NCBI RefSeq assembly: GCF_003977605.1 | Contig: NZ_RYYU01000001.1 | Location: forward strand, 1,998,539 to 2,062,538 | Length of the DNA stretch: 64,000 bases | Reading direction: 5' to 3' | Source of the DNA: Prevotella koreensis | Lineage (GTDB): Bacteria > Bacteroidota > Bacteroidia > Bacteroidales > Bacteroidaceae | In this document: piece after piece, positions 7,550 through 17,454 of the stretch | Position numbering within the stretch: the stretch's first letter is position 1 | Layout of the letters: the number at the start of each line of letters is the position of its first letter | Program-made: the position numbers and the translations under genes | The notes under the pieces: model-generated | Seen by the model: only the letters and a program-made list of their open reading frames with translations | Database searches by the model: none | What the model was told of the DNA's origin: nothing

Positions 7550-10139
7550 TTGCTATGTTATTCTTTATTCGTTTAATCAGCCTCCACACCTCGCCGAGCC
7601 ACATCACAATCGAAGTGGCAGAAATTATCAAAGCCCATTCCTGCCAAGTCAGGCCGTCGGTGCGGAACATGTTGCCGCCAAACTCAACTATGAGCCACTG
7701 TCCCACCATGATTGATAGCAGTACAATGAGCAACCCGTGGTCACGCAGCAGGTAGCGGAAGGCACTGTGACTGCTGCCAAGTGTCTTCGCATTGAACAGA
7801 TTCCACACCTGTAACATCACGAAAGTGGTGAAGAAAATGGTCAGTTCGTGTCGTTGCACACCGAAATCGGCATCGTCATATAGGCAGTGCCACAGCATGG
7901 CGAACAACATAACGAAGAACGACAGACCGCAAAACAGTATGCCTCGGATAATCGGTCGCGAAAGGATAAAGTCATTTTGTGAGCGTGGTTTGTCCTTCAT
8001 CACCTCACGCGATGGCGGCAGTGAGGCGAGAGCCATTGCTGCGAAGGTGTCCATTATCAGGTTTACCCATAATATCTGAGTCACGGTGAGCGGCAGTTCG
8101 GTGCCTATCAGCGAACCGGCAAGCACCAGTAACAAAGCCGTTAGATTTACTACCAACTGGAAGAAAAGAAATCGCTGAATGTTCCTATACAGCGAACGTC
8201 CCCACATCACGGCATGCGTGATGCTTCTGAACGAGTCGTCGAGCAGCGTCATGTCGCTTGCCTGCTTTGCCACACTGGTGCCCGAGCCGAGCGAAAGACC
8301 CACATGTGCATGGTGTAGCGCAGGTGCATCGTTCGTTCCGTCACCTGTTACGGCCACCACGTTGCCGTGCTTCTGCAACATCTGCACCAACCGTTGTTTG
8401 TCTTGCGGGCGCGCCCTGCTTATCACTTTCAGTCTTTCCACCCTTGCAAATGCCTCCTCGTCGCTCAGTGCGGCGAACTCTGCACCTGTTATATGGAAGC
8501 CATTGCTCGGCTTAATACCTATTTGTCGCGCAATCTCTATCGCTGTTCCCGAGATGTCGCCGGTGACTATCTTTACCTCTATCCCTGCGTTTTGACACTG
8601 TGCCACGGCATCCGGAACATCCTCGCGTATCGGGTCTTCGAGTGCTGCTATTGCCTGTAGGCGCAGCCCTTTCAGTTCGTTCTCAATCTTATCTCCTACG
8701 AATGGTTTCGCCGCCAATGCCAATGTGCGCATTGCTTTGCCCTGTTTCTCATTAAGGAACGCTTCGGCACGGCTACGCTCCCCGTCATCAATGTCACACA
8801 TTTGCATTACTATTTCCGGTGCACCTTTAACGAACAGCCATTCTTTTCCTTCCACCTTGACAGCCGTTGCCATCATCTTGCGTTCGGTGGAGAACGGCAT
8901 CAGGTCGGTTGTCTCGGCCTCGCTGCGCACCTTTTGATAGTCAATCCCCTTGCTGCTTACCCATTCCAGTAGAGCCACCTCAGTTGGATTGCCCACGCCG
9001 GTATGTGCGGTGGTGTTAATGGCAATGGCCGTTGTAAGCAGTTCCTGTTGCAGTTTTTCATTGTCACCGAAAATCATCATCTCCTCCACACGCATTCTGT
9101 TTTGCGTCAGAGTGCCGGTTTTGTCGGTGCAAATCACGTTTACTGCTCCCATTGTCTCGCATGCATGCAGTTTTCTTACGAGGTTGTTGCTCTTCAGCAT
9201 TCGCCTCATGTTCAGTGCCAAAGCCAGCGTTACCGCCATCGGCAGACCTTCTGGCACGGCCATTACGATAAGCGTCACGGCCATCATGAAGTATTTCAGA
9301 ATCTCCTCTGCCATGCCGAGATAATTGTCAGAGTGCCAAAGGGTGGTGTTTGTTATTATGTCGTGGACAAGAAAAATCACAAAGGCTGCTCCGGCAATGG
9401 CAAACCCCACCTTGCTGATTAGTTTTGCCAAGCGATTGAGTTGTAGGTCGAGTGGAGTCTTTATTCCGGTGTCCTCGGTACTGCTGCGTGCCACATTGCC
9501 TATTTCTGTGTGGTCACCCACGGCCGTGACAGAATATTCGCCGCTGCCGTTCATCACCATTGTGGAGCGCAGCACCATATTCTGCGGGTATGCCGAATCG
9601 CCCTTGCCATACTTATCAGTGTCGGCGTGCTTCGTGGTCAACTGTTCTCCCGTGAGCGATGACTCGTCTATTTGCAGGTCTGACGAAACAATCAACATAC
9701 CGTCGGCAGGTATTTCGTCGCCCGTTTCCACGAAAACGATGTCGCCTACAACCACATCGCGCCTTGCTATGTTCGTCACTTGTCCGCCGCGTCTCACCTT
9801 CACCGGCTGTTCCTCGTTTAGCGATGACAACATTTCAAACCTCTTTGCAGCATCATATTCAAAGTAAAAACCGATGGTGGTGGCAAGGAATATGGCAATG
9901 AAGATGCCTATTGTTTCCATGAATTTGCCATCGACGAACGCGAGGATAAGCGAAACTGTCGCGGCAACAAGCAATATCAGAATTATTGAGTCTTTGTATT
10001 TCTCAATATATAATTTCCATATTGGTACTTTACGCGGTGGTGTAAGCATATTGTCGCCATGCTTTGAACGACTCTCGTTCACTTCTTTCTCGTTCAATCC
10101 GTCACGTGCAAATGCGATTCCACTTGTTTCGATACCCAT
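7536..10139 (-). CDS. Calcium-translocating P-type ATPase, PMCA type
   Basis: An 867-residue P2-type ATPase. It has a cation-transporter N-domain, the actuator TGE motif (SSLTGEQ), the PEGLPM segment of the fourth membrane helix, the phosphorylation site CTDKTGTLT near residue 335, and the hinge TGDGTNDAPAL. The membrane helices at the C-terminus end near residue 860. The PEGLP motif and overall length fit a Ca2+ pump that exports calcium at ATP cost; other divalent cations are possible. First gene of the four-gene minus-strand cluster. Confidence 0.9.
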   Translation of the reverse strand: MGIETSGIAFARDGLNEKEVNESRSKHGDNMLTPPRKVPIWKLYIEKYKDSIILILLVAATVSLILAFVDGKFMETIGIFIAIFLATTIGFYFEYDAAKRFEMLSSLNEEQPVKVRRGGQVTNIARRDVVVGDIVFVETGDEIPADGMLIVSSDLQIDESSLTGEQLTTKHADTDKYGKGDSAYPQNMVLRSTMVMNGSGEYSVTAVGDHTEIGNVARSSTEDTGIKTPLDLQLNRLAKLISKVGFAIAGAAFVIFLVHDIITNTTLWHSDNYLGMAEEILKYFMMAVTLIVMAVPEGLPMAVTLALALNMRRMLKSNNLVRKLHACETMGAVNVICTDKTGTLTQNRMRVEEMMIFGDNEKLQQELLTTAIAINTTAHTGVGNPTEVALLEWVSSKGIDYQKVRSEAETTDLMPFSTERKMMATAVKVEGKEWLFVKGAPEIVMQMCDIDDGERSRAEAFLNEKQGKAMRTLALAAKPFVGDKIENELKGLRLQAIAALEDPIREDVPDAVAQCQNAGIEVKIVTGDISGTAIEIARQIGIKPSNGFHITGAEFAALSDEEAFARVERLKVISRARPQDKQRLVQMLQKHGNVVAVTGDGTNDAPALHHAHVGLSLGSGTSVAKQASDMTLLDDSFRSITHAVMWGRSLYRNIQRFLFFQLVVNLTALLLVLAGSLIGTELPLTVTQILWVNLIMDTFAAMALASLPPSREVMKDKPRSQNDFILSRPIIRGILFCGLSFFVMLFAMLWHCLYDDADFGVQRHELTIFFTTFVMLQVWNLFNAKTLGSSHSAFRYLLRDHGLLIVLLSIMVGQWLIVEFGGNMFRTDGLTWQEWALIISATSIVMWLGEVWRLIKRIKNNIANDAR

Positions 10140-10180
10140 AAATAAATTATTTGAGTGCTATATTAAAGATAATTGGAATG

Positions 10181-10188
10181 CAAAATTA
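10181..10188 (-). promoter_or_regulatory. Bacteroidetes -7 box for the P-type ATPase cluster
   Basis: CAAAATTA on the plus strand reads TAATTTTG on the minus strand, a match to TAnnTTTG 42 bases before the ATPase start. Confidence 0.55.
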
Positions 10189-10360
10189 CAAAATTTTAAT
10201 CACTACTCATTCCTCATCTTTCTTTTTTACACTTATTTAGCAATCTTCAGCCTAATCATTCACTTTTGTAATGACTTTGAACCCAAACGGCAGTTAGGGC
10301 GCATTTGCTTGGAATACCATTCCACGTCCCTTCATATTCCGTTTTATATCCTTTCGCCGA

Positions 10361-10421
10361 CCAATTTCGCCCAATTTACTCTGCAATTTCGCCCATTTTG
10401 CCGACTAATTTCGCCCATTTT
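10361..10421. repeat. Dispersed intergenic repeat, copy 1
   Basis: Three closely spaced AATTTCGCCCA units. The same arrangement is found at 33824-33907 and 48856-48942, always between genes. Confidence 0.75.
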
Positions 10422-10666
10422 GTTTTCTTGGCGATAATTTTTCCGTTAGAGTTATGACAGTAAATAGAGATTATGATATGTGGAAAAGGAATAGTTGTAG
10501 TGGCATTATGTGTGTTATTGTTTGATTTTCAATGCTTTGCAAAAATATGAAATGCTATTTAGATAGGGTTGTTGCTTGTGCGAAGACATGTGGAATCTTG
10601 TGTCGGTTCACATTCATTGAATACGTTAATTTTTTTAATTTTTATGATTATTACAATGGTTTTTCT

Positions 10667-10674
10667 TATTTTTG
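10667..10674 (+). promoter_or_regulatory. -7 box for the LRR protein gene
   Basis: TATTTTTG matches TAnnTTTG and lies 27 bases upstream of the ATG at 10702. Confidence 0.6.
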
Positions 10675-10701
10675 CAGCCATAATTAAACAAATAACCATA
10701 A

Positions 10702-13700
10702 ATGAGAAAACTACTATTTCTTTTTTCGATGCTCGTATGTGCCGTGCTAAATATGTCGGCAGAGAGCGTAATCACCATGACCACAAACAAGTCTTATGGT
10801 GACACTTTTGTTTTTAATCCTATGCCATTGGCCGAAGGCATAATCTCTGTTGATTGGGGAGACGGAGAGAAAAAAGACTATCAAATGAGTCCTACGATGA
10901 TGCCTTACCAACTCAGAACAGAAGGAGTGCTGAAAGGTAACACCGTAAAAATATATGGAGTACTCGCCGAATTGTCTGTCAACGAGCAAGGCTTAACGGC
11001 TCTGAAGTTAGAGGGACAGTCGGGATTGAAAAAACTCAATGTCTCCAAGAACTTGCTGACATACGCCACACTCGACCTCGGCGATGCCCAAAACCTCAAT
11101 GTGCTGTCATTGGCAAACAACAATATTCATATCCTGAACTTGCGGGAATTCTCTAAGTTGGAATTTTTCGACATTTACGAAAACCCGAGTTTGAGCACTG
11201 TGGCGTTTGCCGACAACAACCCGAACATGAAGATGATAACTATGTACGGCTGTGACGTGTCGCATTTCTATGATACTTACAACTTCCCGAATCTCACAAG
11301 TATAGATCTTCATGACAATTCGCTGATGGACATCTCACTGCCATCTGCCAAGTATCCTGCGCTAACATCGGTGAACGTAAGCAACAATATGATTTCTGCT
11401 ATTGACGTTAGCGAACTGACAGCACTGGAAAACCTCTCGGTGGCTCACAACAAACTCACAAAAATTAACGTTGCCGCGAACACCGAACTGCAGAGCCTGA
11501 CGATAGCATACAACGACATAGAGAAACTTAATCTCTCAAACAACAGCAAACTAAAAAGTCTCAACGTAAGCAAAACAAAACTTACCAAACTCGATGTTTC
11601 AAAGATGGCCTCGATGAGATCCCTTTATTGTGACTCACTGCGAATCAATCGTTTGGAAGTGAGCGGACTGAAATGGCTGCAGACTTTGTCGGCAAAGGCT
11701 TGCGATCTTGAGTTCCTCGACTTCACTGCAAACTATTTCACGCTGCGCTATCTTTACCTGCAAGGCAATACAAACTTTACTCCGCAGTCGCTCAATTTCA
11801 TGTATAGCACGACACAAGACCCCGACCGCACCGGCTATATGTACGTGGCAGGATGCAACGGAGAGACGGCAAATGCAGAGAAGTATCTCATGAACAACAA
11901 TTCGGACTCTCATTGGAACATTGATGTCAAGGGCGATGGCTCGTGCCCGATGGACGATGTGGTGATAACGCAACAGCCCACTACCGGCGGTACATACAAG
12001 GTAATGAAGCGCGATATGACATATTCGCCGGATCATAATGCCTTCGAACGTCATTACAATGAGGTGGGTAGCGACGGTAAGGTGGTGCCCGGCTCAATCC
12101 TTTGCGTGCGCTACACTGCCGAGGAAGGAAAAGAATACAAGGGCGTAATGGTCGATGGAAAACTCGTTCAGGACACTCTCTTCACCGTAACTGCGAATGC
12201 TGACGTAAAAGCAGTGTTCGAAGGAGCGGACAGTGAAAGGTGTATTACGCTGACCGTGCCACTCGGACAGAAAAGTACATACGGCATCGGTGCCGACAAT
12301 GCCAATACTCCGGTGAGAATAGACTGGGGAGATGGTGAGTTGAAAGAATATACTGCCACGACAAAATGGACATTCATCGATGGAACAACAGAGGGTACGC
12401 AGGTGAAAATCTACGGTGACGTGACTTATCTGAATTGCGAAAGTTACCCGGACTATGCCACAGACAACAAGATTTCTGCGATAGACTTGTCGAAGAATGA
12501 CAAACTGAAATATCTCGATCTATACTTCAATCAACTGGCGGAAATAGACGTTACAAACCAGCATGATTTGCTCTATCTTGATGTGTCGATGAACAAAAGT
12601 ATTAACAATGTGGATGTTACGAACAGCCCGATGTTGCAACAACTGAGGGCGTATGGGCTTGGAAATATGAGTGCCATAGACATAAAGAACAATCCGGAAC
12701 TGGAGTATGTGAATCTCAAGAATACTCAAATAAGCAACATCGACTTGTCGAAGAACGACAAACTGATTTACTTGAACCTCACAAACTGTGCTCTGCAAAA
12801 TGTTGATGTGTCAAACATGGCCGAACTGAAAGAACTCAATGTGGGCAACAATCTCATTGAGAATATAGACCTCAAGAACAACACCAAGTTGCTCGTTCTG
12901 TCTGTCAGTCATAACAAACTCAGCCAACTCGACCTTTCCAAGAACACATTGCTCGAAAAACTTGGTGCCGCAGAGAACACTCTCGCATCGCTCGACCTCT
13001 CGGCAAATCCCTCGATATGGTATATTGAGGTGCGCAGTAACGGATGGGATGCTTGTCAGTTGAACGATTTCTACTACAAACTTCCGATGTATGTTGATCC
13101 GGGCGAAGACGTTACGGGAAGCACAACGCCAACCAAACTGTGGATAGCAGGCGGAGTGAATGCCAACGACGTGGAGCACTCGGAGACATTGATTGCCAAA
13201 GCGAAACTATGGTTGATGAACTACACCGATAACGGTGATGGCACCGGTTGTAACGATGCTTACATCACTGTGCTGCCTTACACCAATGGCGAGGTGGTTG
13301 TGAAAGATGCCGGCAACAATGTGGTAAGCAGCGGTTCGAAAGTGAAGAAGAACACGGTAATCACCGTTGAGGCAACTCCGGAGAACGGTTATTCTGTGAC
13401 TTCGATGAAAGCGAACGGAGAAGACGTTATCGACAATAAATTCACAATTACCAGAGCAACAGATATTGCAGTGAAATTCGCATTGGTAACGGCTATTGAT
13501 GGTGCGCAGCGCGTTACCGCAACGGCAGAGGGAGGCAATCATGAGATTACGATAACCACCGACTGCGAGGTTAAGACAACCATACTCGGCGCGAACGGTA
13601 AAGTGCTCTTTAACGACACCGTGGCCGCCGATACCGCAATCAGTCTGCCCGCAGGCATATATATCGTTACGCTACAGCGTGGCGCAGACGCTGTAACCCG

Positions 13701-13719
13701 TAAATTGCTCGTAAAATAA
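10702..13719 (+). CDS. Secreted leucine-rich-repeat protein with type IX-like C-terminal sorting domain
   Basis: A 1005-residue exported protein. Signal peptide at residues 1-20 (MRKLLFLFSMLVCAV). The body is a duplicated module: a beta-domain with DWGDGEKKDY (about residues 51-60) followed by LRRs, then again DWGDGELKEY (about 537-546) followed by a second LRR array. The repeats carry signatures such as KLNVSKN, LTKLDVSKM and IDLSKNDKL at roughly 21-residue spacing. Between and after the arrays lie InlB-like beta-domains. The last 70 residues end in PAGIYIVTLQRGADAVTRK, typical of type IX secretion sorting domains. Probably surface-anchored and adhesive; the ligand is unknown. Confidence 0.85.
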   Translation: MRKLLFLFSMLVCAVLNMSAESVITMTTNKSYGDTFVFNPMPLAEGIISVDWGDGEKKDYQMSPTMMPYQLRTEGVLKGNTVKIYGVLAELSVNEQGLTALKLEGQSGLKKLNVSKNLLTYATLDLGDAQNLNVLSLANNNIHILNLREFSKLEFFDIYENPSLSTVAFADNNPNMKMITMYGCDVSHFYDTYNFPNLTSIDLHDNSLMDISLPSAKYPALTSVNVSNNMISAIDVSELTALENLSVAHNKLTKINVAANTELQSLTIAYNDIEKLNLSNNSKLKSLNVSKTKLTKLDVSKMASMRSLYCDSLRINRLEVSGLKWLQTLSAKACDLEFLDFTANYFTLRYLYLQGNTNFTPQSLNFMYSTTQDPDRTGYMYVAGCNGETANAEKYLMNNNSDSHWNIDVKGDGSCPMDDVVITQQPTTGGTYKVMKRDMTYSPDHNAFERHYNEVGSDGKVVPGSILCVRYTAEEGKEYKGVMVDGKLVQDTLFTVTANADVKAVFEGADSERCITLTVPLGQKSTYGIGADNANTPVRIDWGDGELKEYTATTKWTFIDGTTEGTQVKIYGDVTYLNCESYPDYATDNKISAIDLSKNDKLKYLDLYFNQLAEIDVTNQHDLLYLDVSMNKSINNVDVTNSPMLQQLRAYGLGNMSAIDIKNNPELEYVNLKNTQISNIDLSKNDKLIYLNLTNCALQNVDVSNMAELKELNVGNNLIENIDLKNNTKLLVLSVSHNKLSQLDLSKNTLLEKLGAAENTLASLDLSANPSIWYIEVRSNGWDACQLNDFYYKLPMYVDPGEDVTGSTTPTKLWIAGGVNANDVEHSETLIAKAKLWLMNYTDNGDGTGCNDAYITVLPYTNGEVVVKDAGNNVVSSGSKVKKNTVITVEATPENGYSVTSMKANGEDVIDNKFTITRATDIAVKFALVTAIDGAQRVTATAEGGNHEITITTDCEVKTTILGANGKVLFNDTVAADTAISLPAGIYIVTLQRGADAVTRKLLVK

Positions 13720-13731
13720 TTATTGCGTTTT

Positions 13732-16251
13732 ATGGAAATTATAAAAAGAAATGGTGCGGCAGAACAATACGATAAGGAAAAGATTGCCGTAGCCATAAGG
13801 AAAAGTTTTGCAAGTACCGGACAGACACCTGACGAGGAAAGACTCTACTCGATGGTGGCTGCGGTAGAGAAAATAATAATCGAAAACCCACTGAAGCGAA
13901 CCGTTGAGAACATTCAGGACGAAGTGGAACAGTGCCTGATGCGCAACGGATATTATAACGAGGCAAAGAGTTATATCCTTTTCAGATGGCAGAGAAATGA
14001 GCAGCGCAGGTCGCTGAACAGCATAGTCAATGAAATAGAGAACGATGCGCTTGGCGATGTACTCAGGGGAATCGTAAGAGACTTCAATGGTAACGAGTAT
14101 AGTATTTCGTTGCTGGCCGACAAGTTCGGGAGTTTCGTAAAGCACGCGATGAAGCCGCAAGAGAAACTCGCCGCACTGATAAAGGCTGCCGTGGAAATGA
14201 CGACACAGGAAGTTCCCGACTGGGAATTTATTGCCGCGCGACTGCTTTCGTTCAAGCGTGAGGAGGAGATAAAGAAAGTGGAAGAGGCAGAGGGAATACT
14301 TTGTTTGTATGACAAGTTGCGCTTTCTGGCAGACGAGAAACTCTACGGCGAGTATATTCTTGATGCCTATTCCAAGGAAGAAATAGAAGAGGCGGCGACA
14401 TTCATGAGACCGGAACGCAACCACCTGCTCAACTATTCGGGTCTTGACCTGCTCGACAAGCGTTATCTGATACGCACATATTCACAAAAACCAATCGAGA
14501 GAGTTCAGGAAATGTATCTCGGTATAGCATTGCATCTTGCGATGAACGAGAAAACCGACAGGATGTCGTGGGTGAAAAGGTTCTATGATATCCTGAGTCG
14601 TTTGGAGGTGACAATGGCTACACCGACCCTGTCAAATGCCCGTAAGCCGTTCCATCAGTTGTCGAGTTGCTTCATAGACACTGTTCCCGACAGTCTGGAA
14701 GGAATCTATAGGAGCATCGATAACTTCGCAATGGTGAGTAAGTTCGGCGGCGGAATGGGTATGTATTTCGGCAAAGTGCGTGCCGCAGGCGGTAAAATAC
14801 GCGGATTTAAAGGTGCCGCAGGCGGTACGATAAGATGGATGAAGTTGGTGAATGACACCGCAGTGGCTGTCGATCAACTTGGTATGCGTCAGGGTGCCGT
14901 TGCGGTTTATCTTGATGTGTGGCATAAGGATCTGCCGGAGTTCTTGCAACTCAGAACCAACAATGGCGACGACCGCATGAAGGCTCATGACATATTTCCG
15001 GCCGTGTGCTATCCCGACTTGTTCTGGCGCATGGCAGAAGAAGACCTTGACAACAAATGGTACATGTTCTGTCCGAACGAAATAATGTCGGTAAAGGGAT
15101 ATTGCCTTGAGGATTATTACGGCGAAGAGTGGGAACGAAGATACAAGGACTGTGTGGACGATATGCGCCTGTCACGCCGCGTTATGTCGGTTAAGGACAT
15201 CGTGCGACTGGTGCTTCGTTCGGCAGTGGAGACCGGTACGCCGTTCACATTCAACCGTGACATCGTAAACCGCGCCAATCCCAACAACCACAAGGGCATC
15301 ATCTATTGCTCGAATCTATGCACGGAAATTGCACAGAACATGTCGCCCATAGAAACCGTTTCGAACGAAATAGTTACGCAAGAGGGTGATACGGTGGTGG
15401 TGAAGACCACGCGACCGGGCGATTTCGTTGTCTGTAACCTTGCCAGTCTGTCGCTCGGACATCTGCCTTTGGAAAACGAAGCGGAAATGAAAGAGAAAGT
15501 CTATACCGTGGTTCGTGCCCTCGACAATGTGATAGACTTGAACTTCTATCCCCTACACTATGCACGCATAACCAATCATCGCTACCGCAGCATCGGACTT
15601 GGCGTGAGCGGTTATCACCACGCCCTTGCCATACGCGGAATAAAATGGGAAAGCGAAGCCCACCTTTCTTTCGTTGACGAAGTGTTCGAAAGAATCAACC
15701 GCGCTGCAATAGAGGCAAGTTCGGACATAGCAAAAGAGAAGGGCTCGTATCTCGGATTTGACGGAAGCGACTGGCAGAACGGTGCCTACTTTGAGAAGCG
15801 TGGCTATATATCTGACGAATGGAAACGCATTGCTGACAAGGTGAACTCGCAGGGAATGCGCAATGCTTACTTGCTTGCCATCGCCCCAACAAGCAGTACG
15901 AGCATCATTGCCGGAACCACGGCAGGCACCGACCCGGTGATGAAGAAATTCTTCTTGGAAGAGAAACGTGGAGCGATGTTGCCACGTGTGGCACCTTGTC
16001 TTTCGGACAAAACATACTGGCTTTACAAAGGAGCATACCTCATTGACCAGACATGGAGCGTGCGTGCGGCGGGTGTTCGTCAAAGACATATAGACCAAGC
16101 ACAGAGTCTTAACCTCTACATCACAAACGACTATACTATGCGCAAAGTGCTGAATCTGTATCTGTTGGCATGGAAGAGCGGAGTGAAAACAATATATTAC
16201 GTAAGAAGCAAATCGCTTGAAGTGGAAGAGTGTGATAGTTGCTCGGCATAA
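13732..16251 (+). CDS. nrdA: Ribonucleoside-diphosphate reductase, large subunit (class Ia)
   Basis: A catalytic subunit of 839 residues that reduces ribonucleotides to deoxyribonucleotides. N-terminal ATP-cone (IIKRNGAAEQYDKEKI). Catalytic-site features are CSNLCTEI with the thiyl-radical cysteine, and FGGGMGMYFG. The C-terminal redox pair is in ECDSCSA. The ATG at 13732 is chosen over an in-frame TTG nine bases earlier because the protein then opens directly with the ATP-cone. It forms an operon with nrdB, 35 bases downstream. Confidence 0.96.
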   Translation: MEIIKRNGAAEQYDKEKIAVAIRKSFASTGQTPDEERLYSMVAAVEKIIIENPLKRTVENIQDEVEQCLMRNGYYNEAKSYILFRWQRNEQRRSLNSIVNEIENDALGDVLRGIVRDFNGNEYSISLLADKFGSFVKHAMKPQEKLAALIKAAVEMTTQEVPDWEFIAARLLSFKREEEIKKVEEAEGILCLYDKLRFLADEKLYGEYILDAYSKEEIEEAATFMRPERNHLLNYSGLDLLDKRYLIRTYSQKPIERVQEMYLGIALHLAMNEKTDRMSWVKRFYDILSRLEVTMATPTLSNARKPFHQLSSCFIDTVPDSLEGIYRSIDNFAMVSKFGGGMGMYFGKVRAAGGKIRGFKGAAGGTIRWMKLVNDTAVAVDQLGMRQGAVAVYLDVWHKDLPEFLQLRTNNGDDRMKAHDIFPAVCYPDLFWRMAEEDLDNKWYMFCPNEIMSVKGYCLEDYYGEEWERRYKDCVDDMRLSRRVMSVKDIVRLVLRSAVETGTPFTFNRDIVNRANPNNHKGIIYCSNLCTEIAQNMSPIETVSNEIVTQEGDTVVVKTTRPGDFVVCNLASLSLGHLPLENEAEMKEKVYTVVRALDNVIDLNFYPLHYARITNHRYRSIGLGVSGYHHALAIRGIKWESEAHLSFVDEVFERINRAAIEASSDIAKEKGSYLGFDGSDWQNGAYFEKRGYISDEWKRIADKVNSQGMRNAYLLAIAPTSSTSIIAGTTAGTDPVMKKFFLEEKRGAMLPRVAPCLSDKTYWLYKGAYLIDQTWSVRAAGVRQRHIDQAQSLNLYITNDYTMRKVLNLYLLAWKSGVKTIYYVRSKSLEVEECDSCSA

Positions 16252-16286
16252 ACACAAATACAAGCACATAATAAGAACAAAAGGAA

Positions 16287-17336
16287 ATGAACGAAAATGA
16301 TTTAAAGAGAAATGCTCTCTTCAATCCAGAAGGCGACACTGATTTGCGCTTGAGAAGGATAGTAGGGGGGAATACGACAAACCTGAACGACTTCAACAAC
16401 ACGCGCTATCAGTGGGTGAGCGACTGGTACAGACAGGCGATGAACAACTTCTGGATTCCCGAAGAAATCAATCTCACCCAGGATACGAAGGATTATCCGC
16501 ACCTTGACAAGGCAGAACGCACGGCATACGATAAGATACTGAGTTTTCTTGTGTTCCTTGATTCGCTGCAAAGCAATAACCTGCCCTCGATATGCGAATA
16601 TATTACGGCAAACGAAGTGAATCTTTGTCTGCACATTCAAGCATTTCAGGAGTGTGTGCATAGTCAGAGTTACAGTTATATGCTCGATTCAATCTGTAGT
16701 CCGGAGGAGCGTAACAGTATTCTCTATCAATGGAAAACCGACGAGCATCTGCTGCGACGCAACAAGTTCATTGGCGACTGCTATAACGAGTTCCAAAACA
16801 ATCGCGACAAGTATTCGCTCATGAAGACATGCATGGCCAACTTCATTCTCGAGGGCATCTATTTTTACAGTGGCTTCATGTTTTTCTATAACTTGAGCCG
16901 AAACGGTAAGATGTCGGGCTCGGCACAAGAGATACGCTACATCAACCGTGACGAGAACACCCACCTGTGGCTGTTCCGCAACATCATACAAGAGTTGAAA
17001 AAGGAAGAGCCGGAGATGTTTACCGAGGAGAAAGTGGCTGTCTATGAGGAGATGATGCGCGAGGGAGTGCGTCAGGAAATAGCATGGGGGCAATATGTCA
17101 TTGGCGATGATGTGCATGGACTGAACAAGAAAATGCTGTCTGACTATATACGTTATCTCGGCAATCTTCGTTGGCACAGTCTCGGATTCGGCTATCTCTT
17201 TGAAGACAACCGCACCGAACCGGAGAACATGAAATGGGTATCACAATACTCTAATGCCAACATGGTGAAAACCGATTTCTTCGAGGCCAAGAGCACGGCG
17301 TATGCCAAGAGCACGGCGTTGGAGGACGATTTGTAA
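16287..17336 (+). CDS. nrdB: Ribonucleoside-diphosphate reductase, small subunit
   Basis: The 349-residue radical-generating subunit. ECVHSQSYSYM contains iron ligands E122 and H125 and the radical tyrosine Y129, spaced as in E. coli NrdB (E115, H118, Y122). D92 in FLDSL matches the first aspartate ligand, and later glutamate and histidine ligands lie in NFILEG and RDENTHLWLF. It partners the upstream large subunit and ends before a strong terminator. Confidence 0.96.
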   Translation: MNENDLKRNALFNPEGDTDLRLRRIVGGNTTNLNDFNNTRYQWVSDWYRQAMNNFWIPEEINLTQDTKDYPHLDKAERTAYDKILSFLVFLDSLQSNNLPSICEYITANEVNLCLHIQAFQECVHSQSYSYMLDSICSPEERNSILYQWKTDEHLLRRNKFIGDCYNEFQNNRDKYSLMKTCMANFILEGIYFYSGFMFFYNLSRNGKMSGSAQEIRYINRDENTHLWLFRNIIQELKKEEPEMFTEEKVAVYEEMMREGVRQEIAWGQYVIGDDVHGLNKKMLSDYIRYLGNLRWHSLGFGYLFEDNRTEPENMKWVSQYSNANMVKTDFFEAKSTAYAKSTALEDDL

Positions 17337-17372
17337 TACCGCAGGAAAAATAGAAAATGCTGAATCGTATGT

Positions 17373-17425
17373 GATATGAACCCCGAAAGTTTTTTGTCTA
17401 ACTTTCGGGGTTCATATCATTTTTT
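17373..17425. terminator. Strong bidirectional terminator between nrdB and the response regulator
   Basis: An exact 18-bp stem (17373-17390 with 17401-17418) is followed by ATTTTTT. It lies between two convergent genes and can serve both. Confidence 0.9.
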
Positions 17426-17454
17426 GAAACTTCAACACTTTTCGTTACCTTTGT

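Larger units (their letters stand above)
10140..10666. other. Long intergenic region with GGGCGAAATT-type repeats
   Basis: About 530 AT-rich bases lie between the divergent ATPase and LRR genes. No convincing gene was seen. The region holds the ATPase promoter and, at 10361-10421, three copies of a TTTCGCCCA(A/T)TTT motif. The first 41 bases of that block recur, inverted, at 33824-33864 with two mismatches. Confidence 0.7.
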
